From NCBI RefSeq assembly GCF_021130785.1, contig NW_025776244.1:1-64000 (forward strand): a stretch of DNA of 64,000 bases, given 5' to 3'. Source of the DNA: Homalodisca vitripennis (lineage: Eukaryota; Arthropoda; Insecta; Hemiptera; Cicadellidae). The translations under genes were made by a program, and so were the position numbers. The notes below the pieces were generated by a model. It was not told the origin of the DNA and searched no databases. It was given only the letters and a program-made list of their open reading frames with translations. Below, piece by piece: positions 31,070-43,620 of the stretch. Position 1 is the first letter of the stretch; every line of letters starts with the position of its first letter.

Positions 31070-33440
31070 ATATTGATAACTGATTCTCCCTGTACTCTAT
31101 GGGTACTGAGAGAGGATTAAACACAACACCAAACACAAATTAGTGGCTTTTACACGAAACATAAAAATGAATTGCGTTAACTATAATTAATTTGTATTAC
31201 TGTTAGTAATACCGATGAACAGTTCCACTGCTTTGTGCTGTGATTAATAGTATTTAAAAATAGGACAAAAATTACTTTAGGTAACGAGAGATAGGGAGTA
31301 AAATAATTTTAATTAATAAAGAATGAAAGTAACTCATCCAAGTACATCCTAATCCTGGTCCTGCTTCTGGCTGTCCCGCCGTGTTCCTAGTGGTATTTCC
31401 GGAGCATGTTGTGAATTGAATACAGTTTGAAAATTCCAGCTACATAACACTTTACAATTATTTAAATAAATTTAATTATATAAATTCCATGTTGTTTCCA
31501 TGGATATAACATAATATTTTATTTAAACTGCTGCTTACGTCTCACCTGTCGCCTTATATTGCTAACGTCACGAATACTTTTAACACTCAACAGAACGCTT
31601 GTTATCTGATTACCCCATCACATATGTTTTAAGGAGGCAAACGTGTGAATAAAACATAATTATAAACATTTAAATGAGGATTGTCCCCCGACTCAAGTTA
31701 TCATTTATGTGCTAAAATATTATTGTTTCAACACAATATTTAGGGACACTATTTGTCATGACATTTTATACGTTTGTTAATTATTCTATAATATATTTAA
31801 ATTTCGAAAAAAAAATACTTCATATAATGACATAACTATAATTCATTAATAATCATATTTAAGTTTACATTATAAATGCAAACTTTTTTGGTGTGTAATA
31901 AGTTAACTGCAGTTAAAAGTTACCGGGCAGATTTAACTAAATTTGGTATGTTTACAAATTAGGTGCAAAGAAAACATGCCCATTTTTATTTAAAAGTATT
32001 CCCTAAAACTTTTCATGAAATTTTTATTTCATTTTAGAACTTCAACATGTTTTTAAATATAAAATTAACAATGTAGCATTTTGCTGTTAACTATATGACA
32101 CAACGCAATTTATTACATTTCTTTCAGTAAATAAACATCAAATGTCGTATTAAGATAAAAATAGTAATGACAAGTACGATATGATATTTATATAGATGGC
32201 ACCAATGACATATTAAAACAATTTGCATATTATACATATACTATATCTTATACTAACCTTATATTTAGCTTGTTGGACATTTCCACAAAACGTATTTAAT
32301 AGGCGAGTGTCTCAATAGGAAATAAATTCGCATAGTGAGGCAATACTGTACGTCGATTCATAATCATACAATAGCAATAAATTCCTTATGAATTAATAAA
32401 ATTATCGTGCCTCATAATAAATATAATACCTTAAAGTAGAGTTTCGACACGGAGATAATATTAATAAATTACATATGATGTAAGCGTATCAGGTAAAAAA
32501 TTGTTAGAGAATCCTTTTTACTGTTTTACAATCATACGCTAGTAAATAATTCCTTAGAGCCTAGAAAGAATAGATGTTCATAAAGGAGGATAATATCTCA
32601 AGTTATGATTTAAAGCAATCTAGATAAGGTATTACATGTTGTATCATTATAAGTAACTAATCTAGTTATTAGGAAAGTAGACTCCTTGTATCCAAGAAAT
32701 AAGGTAGCAAGACAGTTTATCATTCACACGCGATACAAGTAAACGCCAGATATGGATAACAGGTCAGAATATATAGTGGAATGATAAATATACTAGCATT
32801 TATATGTACATCTAAGAGCACAATGAACAACGCAATACATTCATGGAGTAAACTATTTTTATGATGCAATACTTAAGTAATAACTTGGGGTTATAACTTA
32901 AAAACACGAGTACTAATATTTAGGTACATTTTCAAAAACTAAGGTTATTTTAAAGCATGAGCAAACCTTTAGACATTTATATTTGGGTTACTTCTTTTCT
33001 AATTTTTAATCTAATGATAAATATTTAATAACTCAAGTTTTTGCTTGTAAAGCCTTTATGAACGGCTATTTTTAGTGTGCGTTTTAGAATGACAATCAAG
33101 AAGAGGAATTTTCAGATTTATACTTTTTCTTGAAGTTTTTTAAGAGGGTGTTAAAGCACACAAGTTCGTTGATAACATACTAATCCTGAAGGATTTCTCA
33201 AAGGTAAATCTTTGAAATATATTAGAAATCATGTGTAGCACACTATACGCTCAATCAGCATGGTAGTTTAACAACTCATTTGTAGCTTAATATTAGATAA
33301 GGCCCTTCCTACTAAAGGGAGTAAACAATCATCCTTAATATTACAATACAGTAGCGATCTAGATTAAGACAACCATCTAAGCTAATTACCGGGTCAGTTG
33401 GGTTACCTCCGGTTATTGCGAGACAGATTATCATTAGGAT
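31070..33440 (+). repeat. Dispersed repeat family, copy e (long, about 2.4 kb)
   Basis: Co-linear partner of copy a (2540-5200). Key matches: 'ctccctgtactctatgggtactgaga' (31084), 'agtaactcatcca...ggtcctgcttctgg...cgtgttcct' (31326-31392), 'gtttccatggatata' (31494), 'cttatattgctaacgtcacga' (31552), 'cttgttatctgattaccccatcacatat' (31600), 'atttaataggcgagtgt' (32294), 'gagaatcctttttact' (32505), 'aatcctgaaggatttctcaaagg' (33182), 'accgggtcag' (33389). Many small indels indicate age. Confidence 0.78.
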
Positions 33441-36400
33441 GCAGGCCAGCCCACGTAAGGATGAGTATTTAACCATTACACAACAGCCCCAAGCGTTAGT
33501 CCAGGTCTAATCTCGGAGATATAAAGCCACTACAATAGCTAAGGCTGAAAATCACAAGACTCTCCGATCGAAAGAATGCACTGCATCAATAACTATATTC
33601 CCCTCACAGTTGTAGTCCCTAATTCCGTCACCTGTCAACAACATTTAGAACTTAACTAGAGACATGAACTAGATATTAGAGCTTCCTTGGCAAAAAATGA
33701 CCGATGGCCCCCAATGTTGCCCCCTTCCAATTGTGACAGGGAAACTTGGGCCGGGTTAGCACTAAGACCAATCCTATAACATCAGTTTACTGCTTTGTTT
33801 GGGGTTGAATTGGTCGATTCCGTAACTGTGGTTTTTATAAACTTTCCATTCACAAGAATATCATGTCAACTCATCTGCATATACCTGTGGGAAAAGACCA
33901 CTACAGTTAGAGACGTAAAATAGGCCTTAACAAGAGGAAGGACGCTATCTTATAGCTACTCTTAAGTGATCCTTTTCACTGAACTTTGCAGCAAAAACAG
34001 AGTGCCAACATATCTAACTATTAGTAGGACTCTAATATCCAGAAAACTTCTATGCCAATGCATTTTTAATATTGATATTTCAATTTTAGTTATTAAAAGC
34101 TAGAAATGGAGTCTTGAAAAGTGATCAAAAACATTACAGTGCGTATGAATGTGGAGGCGTTTTATATCAGCGCCTTAGTAAAAAATATATGTCGTTTACA
34201 CATTGCTATTTGCTAGAAAGTTCTCTTGGAATATAAAAGATTTCAAAAACATTTCTATCACTGCATAAAAATATCAGAGCATTTTTTATATTTTAAGGTA
34301 GATTTTGTAATACAAATAGGAATTACAGTCATTAGATTAAACACTTAATGCTTCAAGGACTTAACACAAAGAAAACTTATAGCAAGTAAACGTTTGTAAT
34401 AGTGCTTAACCTTGCTATTGGAAATAGGTCCCGTTATGAGCGGTTTTCCATATTTTGACGATTATTCAATATTAACTGTGTTGTCTCTCCTAGTTAGTCT
34501 TTGTCTTAACTAGAAGGATTTTGAAGAAGCATAATTTTCTTTACTTTCCTATTACAACGTATGACTATGCAAAACCCATTGTCGGTAAAAATGCTTTGCA
34601 GAACTACTAAAACAAGTCCTGCAAATAAATTTATTCTTAAAGTAAAGGGAAACTGTGCCAGCCGGGAGTTATATAGCTACAATAAGCCAACTCCCACGAG
34701 TGGTTATACAGCATCATAGGAACACTTATTTTTTATTAAGGAATATTATTTAGTGCAAAAGTTAGGGTCTATATGGATCGCTAGTTTAGTGTGTTGCTCA
34801 TTATATGTAATTCATTCGAATAAATTGTGCTTGAAAAATACCAGGGCGTGATAAGAAAACACCTTAGAAGTAACAAAGACAAAAATTAACTTAAGAATAG
34901 AACACAGTTTTGTACTGTTCAAAAGATATCGTATATTTGGGTTTTGAAATATTTTTCTTTGTTTTACTTTGTATAAAGATATAGATGAAAGGAATCTTAC
35001 CCGATTATTTACAAATATACACAGTATTTAAGGAGAACGTTGATTTTATTAGAGTTATTTTTTTCAAAGATACAGAAACTAAAAGTTGTGTATCTTAGTT
35101 TAGCCTGTTCTATGTCCTGTGCTGAACATTAAAACGATGATTATTGGAATATATTTCTGTAATAAATTTAATAATTGAACGGATACTAAGTGATACCGGT
35201 CACTTTTAGGCAAAATTTAGGCAATACAGTTAAAAATTACATTATTCTAGTTTATTACAGATAAAGCCTATCTATATAACGAAATGATATGTTCAGCAAA
35301 GTAAGCCATACTCATATTAGGAGACAAATTAAGTAAAATAAACCACCAGTCATGAATGAATACTATCGCAATCGCTGTATATAGTGAAGTAAAAGTTACT
35401 AAATTTAAGTATATAAAATCTCTGGCTATTTTATACTTTTACAGAAAATGGTTTTAAAATGTAAAGTCTAACTTGTGTCAAATAAGATTATACTTAAGAA
35501 TATCCTGAAAAGTTCATGTCCATTGAATAATAATTAATTATAGGTACTAAACATAAAATTTCAAACTTACAATTGATGCTAATTATTGCTTCATTTTCAA
35601 GAAATCAACAATCCATCTGTAAATTTAGTATCAAATCTTTATTAAGGTACTTAGTAATATGTGCAATTTATTAGTGATTTAGCAGCATTATAAATATTAA
35701 ACTGCCATTACGGGAGTTTTTACTTACCTGGCTGTTGTTAAAAGTAAGACAATGATTAATATTTCGTAATTTATCTTAGGTACTTTTGTAAGTAGATGTT
35801 GATTGAAAGATATTCTCTGCACACTGACTCTACTTATTCGAATGAATAACAATATTCGCTAACACAAACAACTTTATACTTACCAAAGATAAATGAAGGA
35901 TTATACAAGAATTATTTTTTACCACTGTATATAACAGAAAGTTTATATCCTTATACGATTAATTATACTAAATATTAATTCTCGTTTGTAATGCTTAATT
36001 CTTACATCATCTAATTTTACATGCAGGATCAATTAGGTAGGATCAATGCAGATCATGAAACGTTTTTGGAGTACCTGGATTACGAAATAAAACATTAAGA
36101 GTACAGTTTATATGTTAAAATCTAAATTTACATAATTATGTAGCTAAATGTTTACTCAAAGATTACCACAGTAGAGATACAAGATAGTTTGGAAAATGTA
36201 CAGAATGAATATACAACAGGAATTCTTTAACTCTTCAAAGTAAATGAATCATTAAACATATTCAGAATAACTAAACACCATTTTCTTGGAAAATTAAATA
36301 TTTCTTGCAATGTTTGTTAGGTCCTGTAAATATACAACACACTCAAATCTGTTCTCACTTTCTCATCGTTTTGATATGACATACCTTTAGTATAGAAGAG

Positions 36401-36789
36401 TTGTCGTAACACATATATTTAATACCGTTATTTAAGTTTTTGTGTGAAGAAATAGTGAATAGAAACGGAAATTTTTAGTAGACTTCAGTTTAAAAGTATC
36501 TGTAATCTATTAATTTACGCTGTTGGTTTATTTTGTACCTATAAATTTAAGTAAACACCCTTGTATCTAAACCTCAACTAGAAATATATTAAACAAAATC
36601 AACAAAAAAGTAAAATTCTGCAGCATATTCTAGGTTTTCTTCATACACTTATTTAAATTCAAATATTAACGTAGGAGTTTTTTTATGAATGATTATACTT
36701 CAGATTAGGTTAAGATTATTGTTACTATGCAAAAATATTGTGCGCCAACCAGTAGTCGTTTGTAATAATGTGTGTTTGCTAAACTGTTC
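33441..36789. other. Intergenic DNA, no gene recognised
   Basis: 33441-33900 is less AT-rich than average ('gaccgatggcccccaatgttgcccccttcc', 33700-33735) and may be an unrecognised repeat. The rest is strongly AT-rich. No open frame above 60 codons or RNA gene is seen. Confidence 0.45.
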
Positions 36790-37012
36790 AGAAGTAAAGT
36801 TAAAGTAAAAGTAAAGTAAATATTTCTTCTTTTACCAGGCGATTTTAGGGCTAAGAAGCACTATCTGACACTTAACCTGGGGACCAACGGTTTAGAGGTG
36901 ACTTCCGAACCACCAACAATGGACGGGCAGGCGGACTGCTCGGAAGGACAAGACCGCTCAGCGGTAACCCATCCAAGCAGCAGCCACGCTCAAGGTTGCA
37001 TGACCGAAAAGC
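36790..37012 (-). mobile_element. SINE-like element with a 5S rRNA-like segment (candidate)
   Basis: On the minus strand, the segment from about 37012 to 36969 resembles the internal promoter region of arthropod 5S rRNA (about 34 of 44 positions to the remembered sequence, including GGATGGGT.ACCGC). The body is GC-rich. The other end (36790-36825) is a run of short TTTAC-type repeats, as at a SINE 3' tail. The 5' part of 5S is missing and I found no clear target duplication, so this is a candidate only. Confidence 0.4.
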
Positions 37013-37689
37013 AATTTATCAATTTATCAAATTATCTGCGATAGCCGTTGTACACATGACACTGTGCCATTGGCAAGTATATAAATTATTACACGTAAGC
37101 TTTTAAACAGAATTTAGTTAGGCATGATTACTATTAGCCAGTTATTATACACTACTTTGCACTCCAACTATTACTGCTATTACTGAATACCAGGAAGATA
37201 ATTGTGAGACACAATCAATAAAATGGTTTTCTAAAAAAATTCTATGATTCAGTCTAAATCAAATTCAATATTCACGAGATTCTTCAATATCTTGTGAAAC
37301 ATTAAGCATTTTAAAATTCTGCGTGGACGCTTTAGCTACAGGGGAATTAAAAACAGCCTATAGCGCAAATGTAACCAAAAATGTGCCATAGACTTTACCG
37401 AGAACTTACTAGTGGGATTTGTGTTGTATAGTAATCATCCGTAAGCAAGATATACAAATTTTTAAAAGATCAACGAACCAAATTCTTGTAAATTTTAGTC
37501 GTGTAACTATTTTTTAGATATATTGTTATATGTTATTATGTATTTTTAATCAACAGTATATGGAGTGGTCAAGTGCTACATGCTGACAAACTGTCGATAA
37601 AACCAGGATGTAAGCTAAGTAATTAAGATACCAATAGATAGTGAGAACAGAAAATATGTCCTATAAACAATAAAAATAACTCACTGTAG
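37013..37689. other. AT-rich DNA, with the left part of a dispersed repeat copy at its end
   Basis: No gene. The last 80 bp (about 37605-37694: 'aggatgtaagc', 'ataaaaataactcactg') resemble the 'actcat' block of the dispersed family. The remainder of that copy resumes after 42179, so the Mag-like copy interrupted it. Confidence 0.5.
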
Positions 37690-37709
37690 GTTCTGGTCCG
37701 CGTGGTTAT

Positions 37710-38370
37710 CGGAAAGCCTCGTTAACGTTCGAGCAAGCGACCAAAATAGTGCTTTCAATGGAGCAAGCAGAAAAATCGGCGGCGGCAGCTCTATCAGTCG
37801 GAAGACCCGAGCGGATCCATCAGTTGAGCAGCGTGGTGGCCAGAGGGGGAGATTCGGAAATGGCGCACCGCATTCCCAGACGCATTCCCAGACAGCACGG
37901 AGCGACAACGCTGGAGCGGCCTGGAAGGGAGCAGGGGGAACAGCCAAGGTCAGCGGCGGCACGTCACCAGGGCCTTCTGGATGGCAGCGGCGATCTCCGC
38001 CAGGTGGCAGTGGCAGTGCGCAATGTTTATGTTGTGGCCTCACAGGGCATTTCCGTTCACAGTGCAGGTTATTAGGTGTGAAGTGTCATTTCTGTGGTAA
38101 ACAAAACCACATAGCAAAAGTGTGTCGTTCTAAGTTAGCTGGTCGGCAAGGTACAAATGTAAATAGAGATAAGACTAATTTTAGAGATAGTAAAAGCACT
38201 GGGGAATTCCAAAAATTATCGCAAACATAACTACCTAGAAGGTGTTGAATGACAGTAATCAGGTGTCAGGGGACACTGAGCAATTTGTGGAGGATGTAGC
38301 CAATTTATTTAGAATGAATGAAAATGTGACTGACAGGGTCAAGGTAGACCCAATTCAGCTTGATTTAATT
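37710..38370 (+). pseudogene. gag: gag remnant of second Mag-like copy
   Basis: Starts within the capsid C-terminal part ('QATKIVLSMEQAEKSAAA'). Through frameshifts it covers the basic linker, both CX2CX4HX4C knuckles (near 38022-38065 and 38082-38123) and the spacer to protease. Near 38242-38370 it reads straight into the protease without the stop seen in the inner element. Truncated at its N-terminus, so not functional. Confidence 0.85.
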
Positions 38371-41300
38371 GTTAATGGTAAAAGCTTAACGTTTGAGGTT
38401 GATACAGGGGCTTCTGTGAGTGTTTGCAGTGAGGAATATTACAATTCTCATTTCCAGATGTGTAAATTAGAACCTAGTAAGTTGACACTCAGCTCTTATA
38501 CTGATCAACCTATCACACCTGTAGGCAAGATCAAAGTTGAAGTTAATTATAACAAAGTAAACAAAGTAATGGACTTGTATGTCATCAAGTCTGGTGCTCA
38601 TCCACTTATAGGTAGGGAATGGTTAAGTGCTCTATGGGTTGAAATTTCGTTTAAAAATAATGACAGGTTATTTGAGATAAGTAAAACCGATGCCGATAGT
38701 TTGTCTTGAACTTAAGAACAAGTTGTTCAAAGAATTTCCTAAGGTATTCAGTGACGAGATAGGTTGTTTTAAAGGCGAGCCTGTAAAGTTAACAGTAAAA
38801 GAAAACACGGTTCCTAAATATTTCAAACCTAGGCCAATACCATTTTTCCCTGAAAGCCAAGGTTGAAAACGAACTAGCTAGGCTAGTAGATGAGAAAGTG
38901 TTAATACCTGTAAGTAGCTCTCAGATTGGGGTACGCCCATAGTTCCTGTATTAAAGAAATGTGGTTCAGTCAGGATTTGCGGTGACTTTAAAGTAACCTT
39001 GAACCCTTGTTTAGAAGTAGAGAAATTTCCGTTACCAAGAATAGATGAGTTGTTCGCAAACCTGCAAAAGGGCGAGAAGTTTAGTAAGATCGATTTGTGT
39101 CAAGCATATACCCAATTAGAGTTAGATCCAGAGTCTCAGAGAACTGTGTACCATAAGTACACACAAAGGTTTATTTTGTTATTCCCGTGTTCCTTTTGGC
39201 ATAACGTCAGCAAGTGCTATTTTTCAAAAGAAAATAGAGCAGACTCTCTCCAGGGTATAGATCAAATTGCAGTATTTTTAGATGATATTCTAATAACCGC
39301 TGAAAATGATAAGGCTCATTATGAGAAGTTAAGAGAAGTGTGTAAGAGGTTAAATGAGAAAGGCTTAACTGTCAAAAAGAGTAAATGTACTTTCTTTGCT
39401 AATCAAGTAGAGTATTTGGGGTTTGTTGTCATTGACAAACACGGTTTTGCACACCGATCCCAAGAAAGTAGAAGCAATCAAGAACGCACCTATCCCAAAG
39501 AATGTCACAGAAATTAAATCGCTAATTGGGCTAATTAACTATTATTCTAAATTTCTTCCAAATTTGTCAAGCATTTTAAGCCCATTGTACAATTTGTTAA
39601 AGAAAGACGTTCCATTTGATTTCAACAGGCAATGTGTTCAGGCATTTGATAGAGTAAAAGAACTGCTAAGTAGTGAGACTATTTTAGCGCACTATGACGG
39701 CAAAACTTCCGTTGAAAGCTGGCGGTAGACGCGAGTTCCTTTTGGGACTAGGTGCGGTCCTGAGTGGTTGTCACACCAGAAGGTATTGAAAAACCATTAG
39801 CATACCAGTCTAGAACGCTAACTAATGCTGAAAAGAACTACTCCCAGATCGATCGAGAGGCTCTAGCAATTGTCTGGGGCGTGAAGAAATTTAACCAATA
39901 TCTGTATGGTAGGGAATTTACTTTATGTACGGACCACAAACCGCTTCTATCAATATTTGGTCCTCATAAGGGTTTGTCAGTGTTTAGCGCCAGCAGATTG
40001 CAGCGCTATAGTTTATTTTTGTCAGGGTTACAAGTTTAATATAGAATATATAAAATCAGCTGATCACGGTAATGCCGACGCGTTCAGCAGACTACCACTG
40101 ACAATGAAAGAGCCGGAAGTGAGCGACGATGACCACTGGAAGGGGCAGTTATTTGCATTGTCTTTTGGGAAAGCTCTGTGCCTTTAACTTTCGAAAATGT
40201 ACAAGCAGAAACGCTAAAAGATCCAATTTTATGCAAAGTTATTGGTTATGTAAGGCACGGTGGCCCAATAGCATCTCTGGGGATGACAAGGAGTTGTTGC
40301 CATATTTTGCAAGGAGGGAAGAGTTGTCTATAGTAAAATAATATTTTGGTTTGGGGTTACAAAGTAGTAGTGCCTAGCAAAATGAGAAAATATGTGCTGG
40401 ACGAGCTTCACTCATCCCACATGGGTATAGTCAAAATGAAATCGATAGCTCGGAGTTATGTTTGGTGGCCTAATATTGATGATCAAATTGTGTCCTTGGC
40501 AAATAATTGTTTTTTCCTGTTTAATGGAGAGAAATAACCCTAGCAAGTGTCAGCTGCATACGTGGCATTATCCCCCAAGTCCATGGCAAAGGCTTCACAT
40601 GGATTATTTAGGTCCGATTAATGGAAAAATGTATCTACTAATTGTTGATGCACACAGCAAGTGGCTGGAAGTGTTTCCTGTAGCTTCCACTTCAGCCAAT
40701 GTAGCCATAAATCATTTAAGAGATTTGTTCAGTAGGTTTGGTCTGCCAGAGACTGTCCACAGTGACAGTGGTCCACCATTTTCCTCATTCGAATTTCACA
40801 ATTTTATGTCAAACAATGGTATCAGACATACTTTGAGTCCTCCATACCATCCCATGAGTAACGGTTTGGCAGAGAACTCTGTCAAATATGCTAGAAATAA
40901 GATCAAATGTGCTTTACGTGATAAGAAAGATGTAAATATAGCTTTAAGTAGAATATTGTTTGATTATCGAAATGCTGTTCATGCTACCACCAATGAGACC
41001 CCCAGCAAAGTTGATGTTTAATAGGCAATTAAGGACTAGGTTAGATTTATTAAGGCCTAAACCTGTCAATGACAGTTAGTAAAAGACAAGACAAGCAAAA
41101 GGAGTATTTCTCTGGAACTAAAATTAGACTATTTTATCCTGGTCAAAATGTAATTGTTAGGGGCTATCGCACCCGTGACAAATGGGTTAGTGCTACGGTA
41201 ATTAAGCAGATCAGCAATGTTATATACGAAAGTTGAATTGACGTCTGGCATTGTGTTCAGACGGCATATTGATCAGATTGTAGCCGTGCAGGGAGAGCCA

Positions 41301-41613
41301 GCTGATGTAAACAAACAGGTAGAATCAGCTGACGCTTTTCGATGACAGTTCCTCTTCCCCCCCGGTCATGACGCCGGTGGGGCGAGAACCAATAGCAGTG
41401 AGTCCCACTCTCCGCCGAGCGGTCGTGTGGCTCGCTCCCCTCCCCTCATCAGTGTCGTGCCGTTCTAACGGTAAACAAACAGCTGATCGTGGCAACACGT
41501 CACCGGCTGCGACGGCAGCTGTCCATGCCGCGCCAGCTGTTCCCAAACAACAACAATGATAGACGCTATCCTGTGAGTGATTAGAAAATCCCGTGGATAG
41601 GCTGAACTTGTAA
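38371..41613 (+). pseudogene. pol: pol remnant of second Mag-like copy
   Basis: Covers protease ('FEVDTGASVSVC'), RT (FLDD near 39279), RNase H ('CTDHKPLLSIF') and integrase, split by frameshifts near 38700, 38850, 38925, 39140, 39430, 39705-39770, 40028, 40145, 40255, 40337 and 40510. The integrase core (40458-41021) is intact here through the last two catalytic residues, D in 'HSDSGPPF' and E in 'NGLAENS', 35 residues apart. It therefore shows what the broken inner-element core looked like. The C-terminal 'PVDRLNL' and stop lie at about 41593-41613. Confidence 0.88.
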
Positions 41614-41835
41614 ATTATATTGTTTTGTTCTATTTTAGTTTGTTTCATTATATTGTTTTACTTGTCTTAGTTGTGATAACCAAAGCGTTCATAACCATTT
41701 TGCTTAATTGTAGTTTAAGGAAAATTTATTGATGTTACTGTATTAATGTGTTAATTGAATTTCAACAATGTTTTTTTTTGTTGAACTATGTAGTGTGTTA
41801 TTTTGCAGTGTTTTTCAACTTTGGAAGGGAGGAAA

Positions 41836-42174
41836 TGTGGTGTACATATCTGAATCTAATATAAATAGTCAGCTATCTAAAATATATTTGTAAAGATAGG
41901 AATGTTGATTATCGATCTGGCCGTTGGCGGTTATATGTATGTGACGTAATATGAGACCATACTGTTTGAATAAATCCTATTGGCTACTGAGGTCACGCCA
42001 CTTCTCCCCGCCAACGTTCCTTACCGTTCCAGCAGCGAGTGTTCTGCCCAGTCCAGTTTTTACCCACGGTCCATGAAACCCGCGTCCTCTCCGACCAAGA
42101 TGTAGTCCAATAGTTTTCCTGAATTGGTGTAATTTCATTACCCAGTATTATTACCACCGGCCACGAACATCACA
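41836..42174 (+). repeat. 3' LTR of second Mag-like copy (339 bp)
   Basis: Starts TGTGGTGTAC after the GGAAGGGAGGAAA tract and ends ACATCACA at 42174. Differs from the inner-element LTRs by about seven substitutions, for example 'gccgttggcgg' and 'gtgacgtaata', so it is a separate, older or different-lineage insertion. Confidence 0.93.
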
Positions 42175-42179
42175 GTTCT

Positions 42180-42819
42180 CTCTCTGAGCCACACATCGTG
42201 TTCCTTCTTCTGTGGTTCTCCGAGGTGCTGTGATTAGATTGACTTTTAAATATACTACTCAACAGTTTAAAATATTGAACTTTTCTATTGTTGTTTCCAT
42301 GGATATAAGTAATTTAAATGTGGACTGCTACAGGAGACATATCAGCTGAGTTCTTTTAATAACAGTGTCAATATTTCTTCTTCCGCAAGGGACGTTCTAA
42401 TATAGACAAAGCCATAAGATTTATTGTTATTTATGTAATAGTCTAGAAGCCAAACATTTACGAGTAGAAGCTAACAGCTTTGAGTTTTGTGAAAGTGAAC
42501 ACTAGCTTTGGTCCGGTAATAAAAGAAGTAAAAAAACTAAGAAGAAATACGTTTATCTAAAACAATTATTTTATTATAAATATTCAAATCCAGCTGTCAC
42601 ATATGTAAGTGATAGTTATATAACCGTCAGCCAACGATGTGGAAATACTAAATTAGCCATTTTAGCCAAGTGTTTGTACCGATATGTCAAACATTCCAGT
42701 TTTTATATGTTTATAAAGAGTGACCTACGAATCTTTAAACCTCTAACATACACTATTATACTAATCTTTATGATTTACTCTAACCTTCACCATTACACGT
42801 TCTCAACGTGCCCTAGTTA
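42180..42819 (+). repeat. Dispersed repeat copy f, right part, and adjoining AT-rich DNA
   Basis: Directly after the GTTCT duplication, 'cacatcgtgttcc...ggt.ctccgaggtgctgtga' and 'tgtttccatggatata' (42291) continue the dispersed family from the block interrupted at 37694. The following few hundred bp are AT-rich without a recognisable feature. Confidence 0.6.
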
Positions 42820-43165
42820 TGCCCAGAGTTCCCATTCTTGTAAGCAAAGGCGAGAAAGGCTCACGGCTATAACTTCTGTGGTTTTCATGGGAATAATCCC
42901 TAACACCATCCATGTCACAATATGAGCATTTTTATTTCGCAGCAACTCGGTCTATATACCATACTGGATGAGTTTTTAAGATTATGGCACAGACATATAA
43001 TTCCTTTACTTTTTAAATATTTCATTACTAGCAACAAAAAATTTATTGGAAATTTACAATATACTCTATAGACTTTATTTTTTGTTGCTTGTTACCTTAA
43101 AACTTTCGGAGAGGAGAGTAAAGTCAGAATCGTTAAATAAAAGAAAGATGCAACAATATTTTATA
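42820..43165 (+). repeat. Dispersed repeat, pair member 2 (partner at 850-1180)
   Basis: Shows the shared landmarks listed for 850-1180, including 'ggctcacggctataacttctg', 'catgggaataatccc' and 'aaaactttcggagaggagag'. The 83-codon frame at 42674-42925 is not conserved in the partner. Confidence 0.65.
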
Positions 43166-43189
43166 TTATTCTTCCTTTGTGTTGTATTT

Positions 43190-43620
43190 AATAGTCCCTA
43201 AAACTAAAATATAAATTGCTTTGGGTAACAAGAGATATTATGAAGAGAAATTGTGATTACTAAATAACAGAAGTACCTCATTCTAGTAGGTCTGTCTTCG
43301 TCCAGCTACTGACCATCACAGTACTACATGTGGTGATTATCTGACGCGTTGCAAGTTGAACGTCTATGAAATTGCTGACACATACTGGTAATACTATTTA
43401 ATGATAAAAAAAAATATCAGAACTTTGTTGTTTTTATAAATAGAAAATAATGTTTGAGTGGAAACTTTCAATTATATATCATAGGGGGGTCTCATTCTTT
43501 TATATTTTTTTCGCCTTTTTATGTCAAGGCTACTACTAATAATAAATTAATTTCTACTTGTCTGATCCTCCATACACACACATTGTATATGGAAACTATA
43601 TATGTAAAAGTTATTTCCTT
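43190..43620 (+). repeat. Dispersed repeat family, copy g
   Basis: Carries 'taaattgctttgggtaacaagagata' (43210), 'agaagtacctcattctag' (43268), and a diverged 'catcacagtactacatgtggtg' region, followed by 'ggctactactaataataa' and 'cttgtctgatcctccatacacacaca' (43555-43585). These match the 3' order of copies a and e. Confidence 0.6.

Larger units (their letters stand above)
37695..42174 (+). mobile_element. Second Mag-like Ty3/Gypsy copy, 5'-deleted
   Basis: From 37710 to 42174 this copy follows the inner element from mid-gag (inner position about 15917) to the 3' LTR end, with high identity and many one- to three-base indels. The 5' LTR, leader and Gag N-terminal half are missing. GTTCT stands at 37690-37694 and directly after the 3' LTR at 42175-42179, a likely 5-bp target duplication. 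This suggests a full insertion that later lost its 5' part internally (bases 37695-37709 are residual or filler). Confidence 0.9.
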
